Source of the DNA: Leifsonia shinshuensis
GTDB lineage: Bacteria > Actinomycetota > Actinomycetes > Actinomycetales > Microbacteriaceae
Assembly (NCBI RefSeq): GCF_022606355.1
Contig: NZ_JAHHZQ010000001.1
Coordinates: forward strand, 1,178,001 to 1,242,000
Length of the DNA: 64,000 bases
Direction of reading: 5' to 3'
Notes under the pieces: model-generated
Database searches by the model: none
What the model was told of the DNA's origin: nothing
The model's input: the letters and a program-made list of their open reading frames with translations, nothing else
Position numbers and translations under genes: made by a program
Shown here: piece by piece, positions 37,150-45,443 of the stretch
Position numbering within the stretch: position 1 is the first letter of the stretch
Layout: each line of letters starts with the position of its first letter

Positions 37150-38322
37150 TCAGAGCGGGATGGTGCAGGAGTCGAGGTCCCGTGGGAAGGCGGTGAGCGG
37201 CTGCGAGCCGTCCGCCGTCACCAGCATGCTGTCGGAGATCCGGTAGCCGGCGTGGCCGGGGATGTAGATGCCCGGTTCGTTCGACACGATCATCCCCGCC
37301 TCCAGCGGGGTGTCGTCGCCGTCCTCCAGCCACGGCGGCTCGTGCATGCCGAGGCCGATGCCGTGCCCCTGCCGATGGCGCAGGTACCCGCCGAGTCCGG
37401 CGTCGCGGATGACGTCGAGGCAGTTGCGGTTGGCGTTGCGGCACTCGCGGCCGGGACGGATCGCTCGGCCCCCGATCTCCTGCGCGAGCCGTACGGCGTC
37501 GTGGTAGCGCCGCTGCTCGGCCGTCGGCTCGCCGAGGACGAAGGTGCGCTCGCCCTCCACGAACCTCCCGCCGACGGCGCAGCCGAGCGAGAGCATGAAC
37601 GTGTCCCCCGGGCGCAGCCGGTAGCCGGACGGCAGCCCGTGCGGGTACGCGGAGTTGGCGCCGGCGTACACCAGGCCGCCCGCGAGCGGGGATACGACGA
37701 TCACGTCGTCGTGCTCCGCGTACATGGTCGCGACGCCGACACCGCCGACGTGCGACGCCAGTTCGGCTTCGCTGGGGAGCTCTCCTCCGGCACAGACCCG
37801 CTCGCGGATCAGGGCGACTCCGGCCTCCAGCATCAGGTCGGTGATGCGCGCCGCCTCGGCATGGAGGGCGACCTCCTCGGGGAGCTTGACGTGGCGGGCG
37901 ACGGTGACGATCGGGGTGGGGACGGCTTCGGCGACCGCGAGCTCGGAGAAGGCGGCGTGATGCCGCTCCCAGGTCATCCCCGTCGTGTATCCCACCCGGC
38001 CGGCCGCACCGACGCGATCGGCGAGCACGCGGAACGGCGGCAGCACGCCGGGGAACTCGGGGTACGAGACGATCTCTGCGCGGGCCTCCTGGCGCTCGGC
38101 GTTCTCACGCTCGAGCTCCGGGACCAGCAGCACGGCGCCCCCGCCGGCACCGATCCAGACGGCGACCGGGCGCTCGCAAGGGTGGTGGAAGAAGCCGGTG
38201 AGGTAGGCGACGTCCTCCGGTGAGTCGGTCAGCAGCGCGTCCAGCTGCGCAGCGCGCAGGCGTTCGCGGACGCGCTCCTGCAGCCGGTCGAGCACCTCGG
38301 CGCTCAGGCGGGTGGTGAACAC
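37150..38322 (-). CDS. M24 (creatinase/prolidase fold) protein with non-canonical metal site
   Basis: A 390-residue pita-bread-fold protein with creatinase-like N-terminal domain (LTDSPEDVAYLTGFFHHP) and M24 catalytic domain (HRQGHGIGLGMHEPPW, SNEPGIYIPG). Of the five metal ligands of Xaa-Pro peptidases, His320 and Glu349 are present, but the two Asp positions are Ser245 (LSLGC) and Glu256 (VEGERT), and the last Glu is Ser363 (RISD). That resembles metal-independent relatives such as creatinase more than a dinuclear peptidase. GTG 38322 has AAGGAGG. The other M24 protein here (59178) has all ligands. It probably cleaves a C-N bond of the imported compound. Confidence 0.85.
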   Translation of the reverse strand: MFTTRLSAEVLDRLQERVRERLRAAQLDALLTDSPEDVAYLTGFFHHPCERPVAVWIGAGGGAVLLVPELERENAERQEARAEIVSYPEFPGVLPPFRVLADRVGAAGRVGYTTGMTWERHHAAFSELAVAEAVPTPIVTVARHVKLPEEVALHAEAARITDLMLEAGVALIRERVCAGGELPSEAELASHVGGVGVATMYAEHDDVIVVSPLAGGLVYAGANSAYPHGLPSGYRLRPGDTFMLSLGCAVGGRFVEGERTFVLGEPTAEQRRYHDAVRLAQEIGGRAIRPGRECRNANRNCLDVIRDAGLGGYLRHRQGHGIGLGMHEPPWLEDGDDTPLEAGMIVSNEPGIYIPGHAGYRISDSMLVTADGSQPLTAFPRDLDSCTIPL

Positions 38323-38372
38323 GGGCCTCCTTCGGTCGTTCTGGTGTCGGTGGGCGTCGGTGCCGGAGCCGG

Positions 38373-39320
38373 TCAGCGGCGCCGGGACTTGGGGTTGCGG
38401 GCGTCGTTGTAGGCGATCGAGAGCAGCGTGGCCGAGAGCACCAGCAGCAGGATCGCGAGCGACGGGAACAGCGTCAGCCACCAGGCGCTCGACATCGCGC
38501 CGGACTGCTGCGCCTCGTAGAGGATGCGGCCCCACGACCACACGTTCGGGTCGCCGAGGCCGAGGAACGCGAGACCGGCCGCGGAGAGCACCGCGCGGGA
38601 GGCCGTGACGACCACCGAGACCACGATCACCGGGGTGACCGCGGGGACGACGTGCCTGACGATGATCCAGAGCGGCGAGGTCGTCATCAGCCGGGCGGCG
38701 TCGACGTACGGCAGACGCACGACGGTCAGCGCCTGCGAGCGCACCAGCCGGGTGACCTCGGGCCACGAGAACGCGGCGACCACGAGGATGATCGTGGTCG
38801 TGCTCGGCCCGACCAGCGCCGCGATGAGGATCATCAGCGGGAGCACCGGCAGCGACAGCGTCAGGTCGACCACGACGCTGATGAAGCCGTCGAGCCGGCG
38901 GAAGTACGCGCCGACCACCGCGATGACGGTGCCGACCACGATCGCGATGGCCGACGCGGCGACGGCCACCAGGATGCTCTGCTGCGAACCCCAGACCACC
39001 TCGCCGAAGACGTCGCGGCCGAGGCTGTCGGTGCCGAACCAGTGCTGGAGGCCGGGCGGCGCGAGCACGACCTCCCCGTAGCTCGGCGGGTACGGGGCGA
39101 TGAGCGGTGCGGCGATCGCGACGACCGTCAGGAGGATGAGGACGCCGAGGGCGAGCATGCCGAGCGGCTCCCGCCGGAAGGCCCGCCAGGTCTGCGCGGC
39201 GGCCCTGCCGTTCTCGAGGGCGACGGGCTCGAGCCCGACGGACTCCTCCTCGATGACGGCCGGGTCGTCCCGGTCGGCGAGCGCCGCATCCGAGTGCGTC
39301 ACCGTGTTCGACTGCGACAT
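38373..39320 (-). CDS. Oligopeptide-type ABC transporter permease (DppC-like)
   Basis: A 315-residue inner-membrane permease. A polar N-terminus leads to a first span LGMLALGVLILLTVVAIAAPLIAPY (residues about 52-76), then HWFGTDSLGRDVFGEVVWGSQQS, a strong DppC/OppC signature. The ATPase-contact loop is VVRLPYVDAARLMTTSPLWII, followed by LAFLGLGDPNVWSWG. Its ATG overlaps the DppB stop (TGATG). It imports a peptide-like solute with the partners encoded around it. Confidence 0.94.
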   Translation of the reverse strand: MSQSNTVTHSDAALADRDDPAVIEEESVGLEPVALENGRAAAQTWRAFRREPLGMLALGVLILLTVVAIAAPLIAPYPPSYGEVVLAPPGLQHWFGTDSLGRDVFGEVVWGSQQSILVAVAASAIAIVVGTVIAVVGAYFRRLDGFISVVVDLTLSLPVLPLMILIAALVGPSTTTIILVVAAFSWPEVTRLVRSQALTVVRLPYVDAARLMTTSPLWIIVRHVVPAVTPVIVVSVVVTASRAVLSAAGLAFLGLGDPNVWSWGRILYEAQQSGAMSSAWWLTLFPSLAILLLVLSATLLSIAYNDARNPKSRRR

Positions 39321-40282
39321 CAGGCCTTCTTCACTCTCGGGTCGAGGAAACCGTAGACGGTGTCCGTGATCATGTTGGCGACCACCACGGTGATCGCGAG
39401 CATCAGGAACGCACCCTGCAGCACGGGGAAGTCGAGCTGCGTGACGGCCTCGTAGATCCCGCGGCCGATGCCGGGGTAGGCGAAGACCGTCTCGGTGAGC
39501 ACGGCGCCGCCGACGAGGAAGCCCAGCTGGAGGCCGATCAGCGTCGTGGTCGGCAGGAGCGCGTTGCGCAGCGCGTGCTTCCAGAGCACCCGGCGGTACG
39601 GGAGGCCGTTGGCCTTCGCCAGGGTCGTGTAGTCCTCCCCCAGCGCGTCGATCAGCGTCGAGCGCATGGTCAGCACGTACGAGCCGAGCTGCACCAGCAT
39701 GAGTGAGAGCGCGGGGAGGATGAGGTGCGTGGCGACGCTGCCGTACCAGGCCAGTCCGTAGGCGTCCTGGTCGTAGGCGCCGCCGATCGGCAGCCAGCCG
39801 AGCATCAGGCCGAACACGAACAGCAGCAGCACGCCGATGCTCGGGACGAAGATGGACTGCCCGGTGACCCCGACGATCTGCACGAGCCTGTCGAGGAATC
39901 TGCCGCGGTGGGAGGCCGCCAGCACCCCGAGCGGGATGCCGACGGCCACCGTGGCCACGAGCGCGGTGCCCGTGAGCAGCAGCGTCCACGGGAGTCGTTG
40001 CATCAGCACGTCGAGCACAGGAATCGACTGCGTGAACGACACCCCCAGGTTTCCCTGGATGAGCTGCCACAGATAGATGCCGTACTGCACGATCAGCGGC
40101 TGATCGAGCCCGTACTGCTTCAGCAGGGCCTCCCGCGTGTCCTCGGTCATGTTCGGGCTGGCGACCGCCAGCGCCGGGTCTCCGGGAAGCAGCCGCAGCA
40201 GGAGGAACGTCACGGTCACGGCGAACCAGATCGTGAGGACTCCCCGGCCGAGCCGTGGAAGGAGGAACAGGAACCGGGACAC
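39320..40282 (-). CDS. Oligopeptide-type ABC transporter permease (DppB-like)
   Basis: A 320-residue permease with the classic DppB N-terminus (LTIWFAVTVTFLLLRLLPGDPA), GLDQPLIVQYGIYLWQLIQGNLGVS and the inner loop STLIDALGEDYTTLAKANGL contacting the ATPase. It ends YGFLDPRVKKA, typical of the family. Six membrane spans are visible. It starts 12 bases after the binding-protein gene and is coupled to DppC. Confidence 0.95.
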   Translation of the reverse strand: MSRFLFLLPRLGRGVLTIWFAVTVTFLLLRLLPGDPALAVASPNMTEDTREALLKQYGLDQPLIVQYGIYLWQLIQGNLGVSFTQSIPVLDVLMQRLPWTLLLTGTALVATVAVGIPLGVLAASHRGRFLDRLVQIVGVTGQSIFVPSIGVLLLFVFGLMLGWLPIGGAYDQDAYGLAWYGSVATHLILPALSLMLVQLGSYVLTMRSTLIDALGEDYTTLAKANGLPYRRVLWKHALRNALLPTTTLIGLQLGFLVGGAVLTETVFAYPGIGRGIYEAVTQLDFPVLQGAFLMLAITVVVANMITDTVYGFLDPRVKKA

Positions 40283-40294
40283 GCGGGGCCCTTC

Positions 40295-41911
40295 TTACTT
40301 GCCGGTCGGGTGTGCGCTCGCGAGCGACACCGGGTTGACGATGGAGAGCAGCTCGCTGGGCTTGGAGACGAACCCCGTCCACTTCGAGCTGTGGGCGAAG
40401 TACAGGTTCTGCGTGTACATGATGTTGTCGTACACGTTGTCCCGCACGATCTTCGCCGCCTCGCGCATCAGCTTGACCTTCTTGTCCTTGTCGGTCGTCG
40501 CGGTGCCCTGGGCGATCAGGTCGTTGAGCTTCGCGTCATCGACGTAGGTGTAGTTGATCGCGCCGCCCGGCAGGTACGCGAGCGTCATGTTCGTCACCGG
40601 GTCGTCCATGATGGCGAAGTTGCCCGCGTAGATGTCGAAGTCGCCCTTGTTGGTCATCGCGAGGTAGGTGTTCCGCTCGGTGCCCTGCAGCTCGATGGCG
40701 ATGCCCGCCTTCGCGGCGCTGTCCTTCACCAGGGTCGCCCACTGGCTCGTGACACTGTCCTGCAGCGAGTAGATGAGCCGGAACTTCACCGGGAACATGC
40801 CGTCGGAACCGGCCGCGTAGCCGGCCTTCTGCATGAGCGACCGCGACTCGTCGGTGTCGAAGGCGTACTCCTTGATCGACGGGTCGTAATAGTCCTTCAG
40901 CACCGGCATCAGTGGGCTCGAGCCGGTCGACACCGCCTGGCCCTGCAGCACGACCTTGCGGATGGCGTTGTAGTCGACCGCGTGCGCGAGCGCCTGACGC
41001 ACCTCCACCTTGGCGAGGTCCGGGTTGTTCATGTTGTAGGTCATGTGCGCGTAGCCGAGGCCCACGGCCTCCTCGACGGAGATGCCGGTGGTGGACTTGA
41101 GCTTCGCGACCTGCGCCGGCGGCAGCGCGTTCGCAATCACGTCGACCTCGCCGCTCTGCAGCGCCAGGATCTCGGTGTTGATGTCGGGGAACACGCGGTA
41201 GACGACCTTGGCCGACAGCGGCGTTCCGCCCTTGACCAGCGGGTAGTCGGAGACGCGGTCGAGCGTGTAGCTCTGGCCGACCTGCACTTTGCTCAGCACG
41301 TACGGTCCTGCGCTGACCCAGCCGCCGTCCTTGCCGTCGTTCGCGAAGGTGGCGACGGAGTCGGCCTTCTCGAAGATGTGCTTCGGGACGATGTTGCCCC
41401 AGAAGCCGATCTCCTCCACGATCGACGAGTCCGGCTGGGTGAGCGTGAACTCGACGCGGGTCTTCGAGACCGCCTTCGCCGTGTCCAGGTTCGTCAGCTG
41501 GCCGTAGAACGTTCCGGACGGCTTGTCCTTCTTGACCGCGTTCATCGTCCAGGCGACGTCTTCGGCCGTGAGGGGCTGGCCGTCGCTCCACTTCAGGTCG
41601 TCGCGGATCTCGTAGTAGCCCGTCGTGTTGTTCACGTAGCCCCACTTGGTCGCCACCTGCGGCTCCTTGGAGCCGTCGTTCGCGATGCTCAGCAGGTGCG
41701 GGTACATGAGGTTCGTGATCCAGTAGTCGCTGCGGCTGTTGCCGACCAGCGGGTTGTAGTTCACGACGTCGGTGGTGGTCGCCACCGTGAGAGTCTGCGA
41801 GCCGGCGGTCGCCGTGCTCGCGGCAGGCGGTGCGCTGGGGGCGCACGCGCTCAGGGCGAGCGCCGACGCGGCAAGGGCCGCTGCGGCGATCGCGATCTTC
41901 CGTGGGCGCAT
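40295..41911 (-). CDS. Oligopeptide-type ABC transporter substrate-binding lipoprotein
   Basis: A 538-residue family 5 binding protein. Signal peptide MRPRKIAIAAAALAASALAL with lipobox LSAC (Cys about residue 23), then a mature domain with DYWITNLMYPHLL, DDLKWSDGQPLTAEDVAWTM (family motif), VRQALAHAVDYNAIR and YDNIMYTQNLYFAH. It delivers the substrate to the DppBC-like permeases. ATG 41911 overlaps the dipeptidase stop by one base (TGATG). Ligand identity is unknown; neighbouring hydrolases suggest a dipeptide-like molecule. Confidence 0.94.
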   Translation of the reverse strand: MRPRKIAIAAAALAASALALSACAPSAPPAASTATAGSQTLTVATTTDVVNYNPLVGNSRSDYWITNLMYPHLLSIANDGSKEPQVATKWGYVNNTTGYYEIRDDLKWSDGQPLTAEDVAWTMNAVKKDKPSGTFYGQLTNLDTAKAVSKTRVEFTLTQPDSSIVEEIGFWGNIVPKHIFEKADSVATFANDGKDGGWVSAGPYVLSKVQVGQSYTLDRVSDYPLVKGGTPLSAKVVYRVFPDINTEILALQSGEVDVIANALPPAQVAKLKSTTGISVEEAVGLGYAHMTYNMNNPDLAKVEVRQALAHAVDYNAIRKVVLQGQAVSTGSSPLMPVLKDYYDPSIKEYAFDTDESRSLMQKAGYAAGSDGMFPVKFRLIYSLQDSVTSQWATLVKDSAAKAGIAIELQGTERNTYLAMTNKGDFDIYAGNFAIMDDPVTNMTLAYLPGGAINYTYVDDAKLNDLIAQGTATTDKDKKVKLMREAAKIVRDNVYDNIMYTQNLYFAHSSKWTGFVSKPSELLSIVNPVSLASAHPTGK

Positions 41912-43119
41912 CAGACCCACACCTCCTTCAGGACCCGCATCGTGTTTCCACCCACGACGGCGCGGATCTCGTCGTCGGAGTAGTCGTGCTCCACCAGCCA
42001 GCCGATGATGTTGTAGAACTCCTCGGCCGGGTTCTCGAGGCCGTCGACGTACTCGACCTTCTCGTAGTCGACGTGCCCGTGCGCCTGGCCGATGGACAGG
42101 TTGGACGAGAACGCGTCGTGCAGGCCGACGTGATCGCCGAAGAGCGTGTCGGGGCCGAAGCTGACGTGCTCGAGGCCGACCAGGTCGACGCAGTACTGGA
42201 AGTGGTCCATGACCGACTCCAGCGAGTGCCGCGGGTGCTGCGGCGAGAGCGTGGTGTGCGGAGCGGCCTCGATGCCGATCACGCCGCCACGCTTTGCGCA
42301 CTCGATGATGGTCTCGTCGGTCTTCATCCGGTTCGTCGGCCAGAGGCCGCGGGCTCCCGCGTGGGTGATGAACACCGGCTGCGTGGAGGCCTTGATGGCG
42401 TCGACGGCCGTGCGGTCGCCGGAGTGCGAGACGTCGATGGCGATGCCGAGCTTGTTCATCCGCTCGATGGCGCGCTCGCCGAAGTAGGTGAGCCCGCCGT
42501 CGCCACGCTCCTTCAGGCCGGAGCCGAGGTAGTTCGCCTCCGAGTAGGCGATGCCCATCTGGCGCACGCCGAACCCGTAGAGCACGTCGAGGCGGTCGAC
42601 CTCGTTCTCGATGGGCGTCGCGGCCTCGAGCGCGAAGATGTGCGCGATGCGCCCGGTCTCGGCCGCGTACTCGATGTCCTTGACGGTCTCGCCCTTGATG
42701 ACGAAGTCCTGGTGGGCGATGTCGGCCATCCGGACGCCCAGGTCGAACAGGACGTCCTGGTACTTCCAGCCCGCATCGCTCGAGATGCAGCAGGTGCCGT
42801 CCATGCCGTTGTCGAAGACGGCGGTGATGCCCGAGCGGCTCAGGCCCTCGTAGCCGGTTGGTTCGCGGCCCTGGCGGATGTGGTCGCGGAGCTGGGTCAT
42901 GTCCTCCGGGAACACCTGCACGTGGTCGTGAAGCGAGATCACGGTGGACTCGGTGAGGAGGCGGGTGGTGCGCTCCTTCTGGGCGTCGCTGAGGTCGAGC
43001 CCGGCATAGGCGGGAACGCGGCCGATCTGCGCCGCATAGCGGAACTCGCGGTAGTCCTTTCCTGCCTCGAGGTAGTCGTACGCCGTGTAGCCGGTATAGC
43101 GCGGGGAGGGGTCGAGCAC
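41911..43119 (-). CDS. Membrane dipeptidase (M19, renal dipeptidase) family protein with altered ligand
   Basis: A 402-residue zinc-dependent TIM-barrel hydrolase family member, cytoplasmic here (no signal peptide). Metal ligands: His64 in SLHDHVQ, Glu165 in FALEAATP, His232 in IDVSHSGDR, His253 in VFITHAGARG. The Asp of the usual HxD is His66 (H-D-H), a non-standard change. The family cleaves dipeptides such as Cys-Gly as well as N-acyl amino acids. GTG 43119 has AAAGGAGA and is the first gene of the long minus-strand operon. Confidence 0.88.
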   Translation of the reverse strand: MLDPSPRYTGYTAYDYLEAGKDYREFRYAAQIGRVPAYAGLDLSDAQKERTTRLLTESTVISLHDHVQVFPEDMTQLRDHIRQGREPTGYEGLSRSGITAVFDNGMDGTCCISSDAGWKYQDVLFDLGVRMADIAHQDFVIKGETVKDIEYAAETGRIAHIFALEAATPIENEVDRLDVLYGFGVRQMGIAYSEANYLGSGLKERGDGGLTYFGERAIERMNKLGIAIDVSHSGDRTAVDAIKASTQPVFITHAGARGLWPTNRMKTDETIIECAKRGGVIGIEAAPHTTLSPQHPRHSLESVMDHFQYCVDLVGLEHVSFGPDTLFGDHVGLHDAFSSNLSIGQAHGHVDYEKVEYVDGLENPAEEFYNIIGWLVEHDYSDDEIRAVVGGNTMRVLKEVWV

Positions 43120-43215
43120 GCGGTCTCCTTTGATTCCTGGTGAGGTGGTGTCGAGAGTGCGCAACGTGGCGCAGTAGGACACAATCTCGCGGATATTCGG
43201 CACCTGTGTCAATAT

Positions 43216-43265
43216 TGATTTGAAAATTCGGCAAATCTGTTTCCTGATTGAAACATTCCGGAAAT
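43216..43265. promoter_or_regulatory. Two 21-bp direct repeats in the divergent promoter of the peptide cluster
   Basis: Copies at 43216-43236 and 43245-43265 start TGATT and end with AAAT, matching at 16 of 21 positions; starts are 29 bp apart. The palindrome CAATATTG lies just before the first. The 169-base region 43120-43288 is clearly AT-richer than its flanks and separates the two divergent operons, so these are likely regulator sites; the Lrp-type regulator of the cluster is a candidate. Confidence 0.5.
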
Positions 43266-43288
43266 TACTCTCATGCGAGGATGTCAGC

Positions 43289-44296
43289 GTGGACACCAGA
43301 AACGATCGCGCGGCCGAGGTGCTGCGCGTACGCAACCTCTCCGTGGCCTTCACGGGCTCGGGGCCCGACGTACCCGCGGTCAGGGAGGTCGACCTCCGCG
43401 TCGGCCGCGGCGAGTTCGTCGCGCTGCTCGGCGAGTCCGGCTCCGGCAAGTCCGTCACCGCACGGGCGGTGATGGGTCTCGGTGACGAGTACACCCGGGT
43501 CACGGCGGACGAGCTCCGGCTCGGCGAGGTCGACCTCCTCACGATCGACGAGGAGGCCAGGCGCCGGCTGCGCGGCGAGCGGATCGCCCTCGTGCTGCAG
43601 GACGCGCTCTCGGCGCTCAACCCCGTGATGACGATCGGCGACCAGATCGGCGAGCTGTTCCGCGTGCACCGCGGGGCCACGCGCAAGCAGGCCCGCGCCC
43701 GCGCCGTCGAGCTGCTCGGGATGGTCGGGATCCCGGCGCCCGCGCGACGGGTCGACGACTACCCGCACCAGTTCTCCGGCGGCATGCGCCAGCGCATCCT
43801 CATCGCGATGGCGATCGCCCTCGAACCCGAGCTGCTGATCGCCGACGAACCGACCACCGCGCTCGACGTCACGGTGCAGGCTCAGATCCTCGACCTCCTC
43901 GGCTCGCTGCGCGACCAGCTCGGGATGGGCGTCCTCCTCATCACCCACGACCTCGGCGTCGTGATGGAGGTGGCCGACCATGTCTCGGTCATGTACGCCG
44001 GCCGCATCGTCGAGTCGGGCAGTGCCGACGTGGTCTTCGACCACCCGGCCCACCCCTACACGCAGGCCCTGCTGAGGTCGGTGCCGCAGGCGGCGCAGCG
44101 CGGATCCGACCTCCTCACCATCCCCGGCTCGCCGCCCAGCCCTGCGCGCGTGCCCAGCGGCTGCTCGTTCCACCCGCGCTGCCACCTCGCGGTGGACGCG
44201 TGCGCCACCACCCGGCCTCCGCTCGTGGAGGTCGCCGCCGGCAGGCAGGCCGCCTGTCTCCGATCCGAGGAGCTCATCGGTGAACTCGTCCCCTGA
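43289..44296 (+). CDS. Oligopeptide-type ABC transporter ATP-binding protein (DppD-like)
   Basis: A 335-residue ATPase. Walker [10 protein letters not shown] is near residue 48, Q-loop [18 protein letters not shown], signature [12 protein letters not shown], Walker [13 protein letters not shown]. The C-terminal oligopeptide-family extension includes [20 protein letters not shown] 43289 has GAGGA upstream and lies divergent from the dipeptidase. It overlaps the next gene by 17 bases. It pairs with the DppF-like ATPase to drive the minus-strand permeases. Confidence 0.95.
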   Translation: MDTRNDRAAEVLRVRNLSVAFTGSGPDVPAVREVDLRVGRGEFVALLGESGSGKSVTARAVMGLGDEYTRVTADELRLGEVDLLTIDEEARRRLRGERIALVLQDALSALNPVMTIGDQIGELFRVHRGATRKQARARAVELLGMVGIPAPARRVDDYPHQFSGGMRQRILIAMAIALEPELLIADEPTTALDVTVQAQILDLLGSLRDQLGMGVLLITHDLGVVMEVADHVSVMYAGRIVESGSADVVFDHPAHPYTQALLRSVPQAAQRGSDLLTIPGSPPSPARVPSGCSFHPRCHLAVDACATTRPPLVEVAAGRQAACLRSEELIGELVP

Positions 44297-45356
44297 CCCG
44301 CTCGCCGCGACGCTCGAACGCGCGTCCGCCGACGGCCGCTCCGCCGGTCGCTTCGCCGACCGCGACATCGTCCTCAGCGCCTCCGGGCTCGTCCGGCGGT
44401 TCGCGACCGGCTCCCGCCTGAAGGGCGCGACCGTCTCTGCCGTCGACGGCGTCAGCCTCGAACTGCACGCGGGCGAGGTTCTCGGGATCGTCGGCGAGTC
44501 CGGCTGCGGCAAGTCCACGCTCGCCCGCATGCTGGTCGGCCTCGAACGCCCGGACGGCGGCACGATCGCCTACCGCGGGCGCGATGTCAGCCGCGGGCGC
44601 CTGAGCGACAGGAAGCACCTGCGCCAGGGCGTGCAGATGATCTTCCAGGACCCGTACGCCTCCCTCGACCCGCGGATGACGGTGCTCGACATCGTCACGG
44701 AGCCGCTCGCGGCCTCGCACGCCATGGGCCGCGCTGCACGCCGGGCGCGCGCCGTCGAACTGCTCGAACTGGTGGGCCTCGGCGAGGAGATGCTCGGGCG
44801 CTTCGCGCACCAGTTCTCCGGCGGCCAGCGGCAGCGCATCGGCATCGCGCGGGCGCTCGCCCTCGACCCGGACGTGCTCGTCTGCGACGAGCCGGTGTCG
44901 GCGCTCGACGTCTCGGTGCAGGCGCAGGTGATCAACCTCCTCGCCGACCTCCGCCAGCGGCTCGGCGTGTCCATCGTGTTCATCGCGCACGACCTGTCGG
45001 TCGTGCGCCACCTCGCCGACCGGGTCGCCGTGATGTATCTCGGCCGCATCGCAGAGCTCGGCGACACCGAGGCGATCTACGACACTCCGTCGCACCCCTA
45101 CACGAAGTCCCTGCTCTCGGCGACGCCTACAGCGACTCGGGCGGGCCGCGGCCGGCTCGCGAAGCGCCGCATGCTGATGGGCGAGCCGCCGTCGCCGGTC
45201 GATCCGCCCGCCGGCTGCCGATTCAACCCGCGCTGCTGGCTCGCCACCGACGAATGCCGCGCGACCGCGCCGGCCCTGCGGGAGTTCGACGGGCGCGGGC
45301 TGCCGCTGCGCGAGGTCGCCTGCCACCACGCGGAGGAGGCGGTGGCGGTCGAGTAG
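44280..45356 (+). CDS. Oligopeptide-type ABC transporter ATP-binding protein (DppF-like)
   Basis: A 358-residue ATPase with Walker A GESGCGKST (about residue 78), IFQDPYASLDPRMTVLDIV, signature FSGGQRQRIGIARAL, Walker B VLVCDEPVSALD and the C-terminal FNPRCWLATDEC cysteine motif of the family. A 30-residue polar N-terminal extension precedes the domain. GTG 44280 begins inside the DppD-like gene. With it, the importer is complete. Confidence 0.94.
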   Translation: MNSSPDPLAATLERASADGRSAGRFADRDIVLSASGLVRRFATGSRLKGATVSAVDGVSLELHAGEVLGIVGESGCGKSTLARMLVGLERPDGGTIAYRGRDVSRGRLSDRKHLRQGVQMIFQDPYASLDPRMTVLDIVTEPLAASHAMGRAARRARAVELLELVGLGEEMLGRFAHQFSGGQRQRIGIARALALDPDVLVCDEPVSALDVSVQAQVINLLADLRQRLGVSIVFIAHDLSVVRHLADRVAVMYLGRIAELGDTEAIYDTPSHPYTKSLLSATPTATRAGRGRLAKRRMLMGEPPSPVDPPAGCRFNPRCWLATDECRATAPALREFDGRGLPLREVACHHAEEAVAVE

Positions 45357-45399
45357 CGGCGCGGCCGCTGCACCGCCGCACCGGGTGGCCGCACTGAGC

Positions 45400-45438
45400 G
45401 GCCGCGCCGGATGGCCGCGCCGGATGGCCGGGCCGGGT
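45400..45438. repeat. 13-bp tandem repeat GGCCGCGCCGGAT
   Basis: Two exact copies (45400-45412, 45413-45425) and a third with 2 changes (45426-45438); a degenerate copy lies near 45375-45386. They fill the 87-base gap between the DppF-like gene and the convergent rhodanese gene. No terminator hairpin stands out. Confidence 0.65.
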
Positions 45439-45443
45439 GGTCG

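Noticed and set aside
45357-45443. CRISPR-like short repeats
   Set aside because: Repeats are contiguous 13-bp tandems without spacers, and no cas gene is present.
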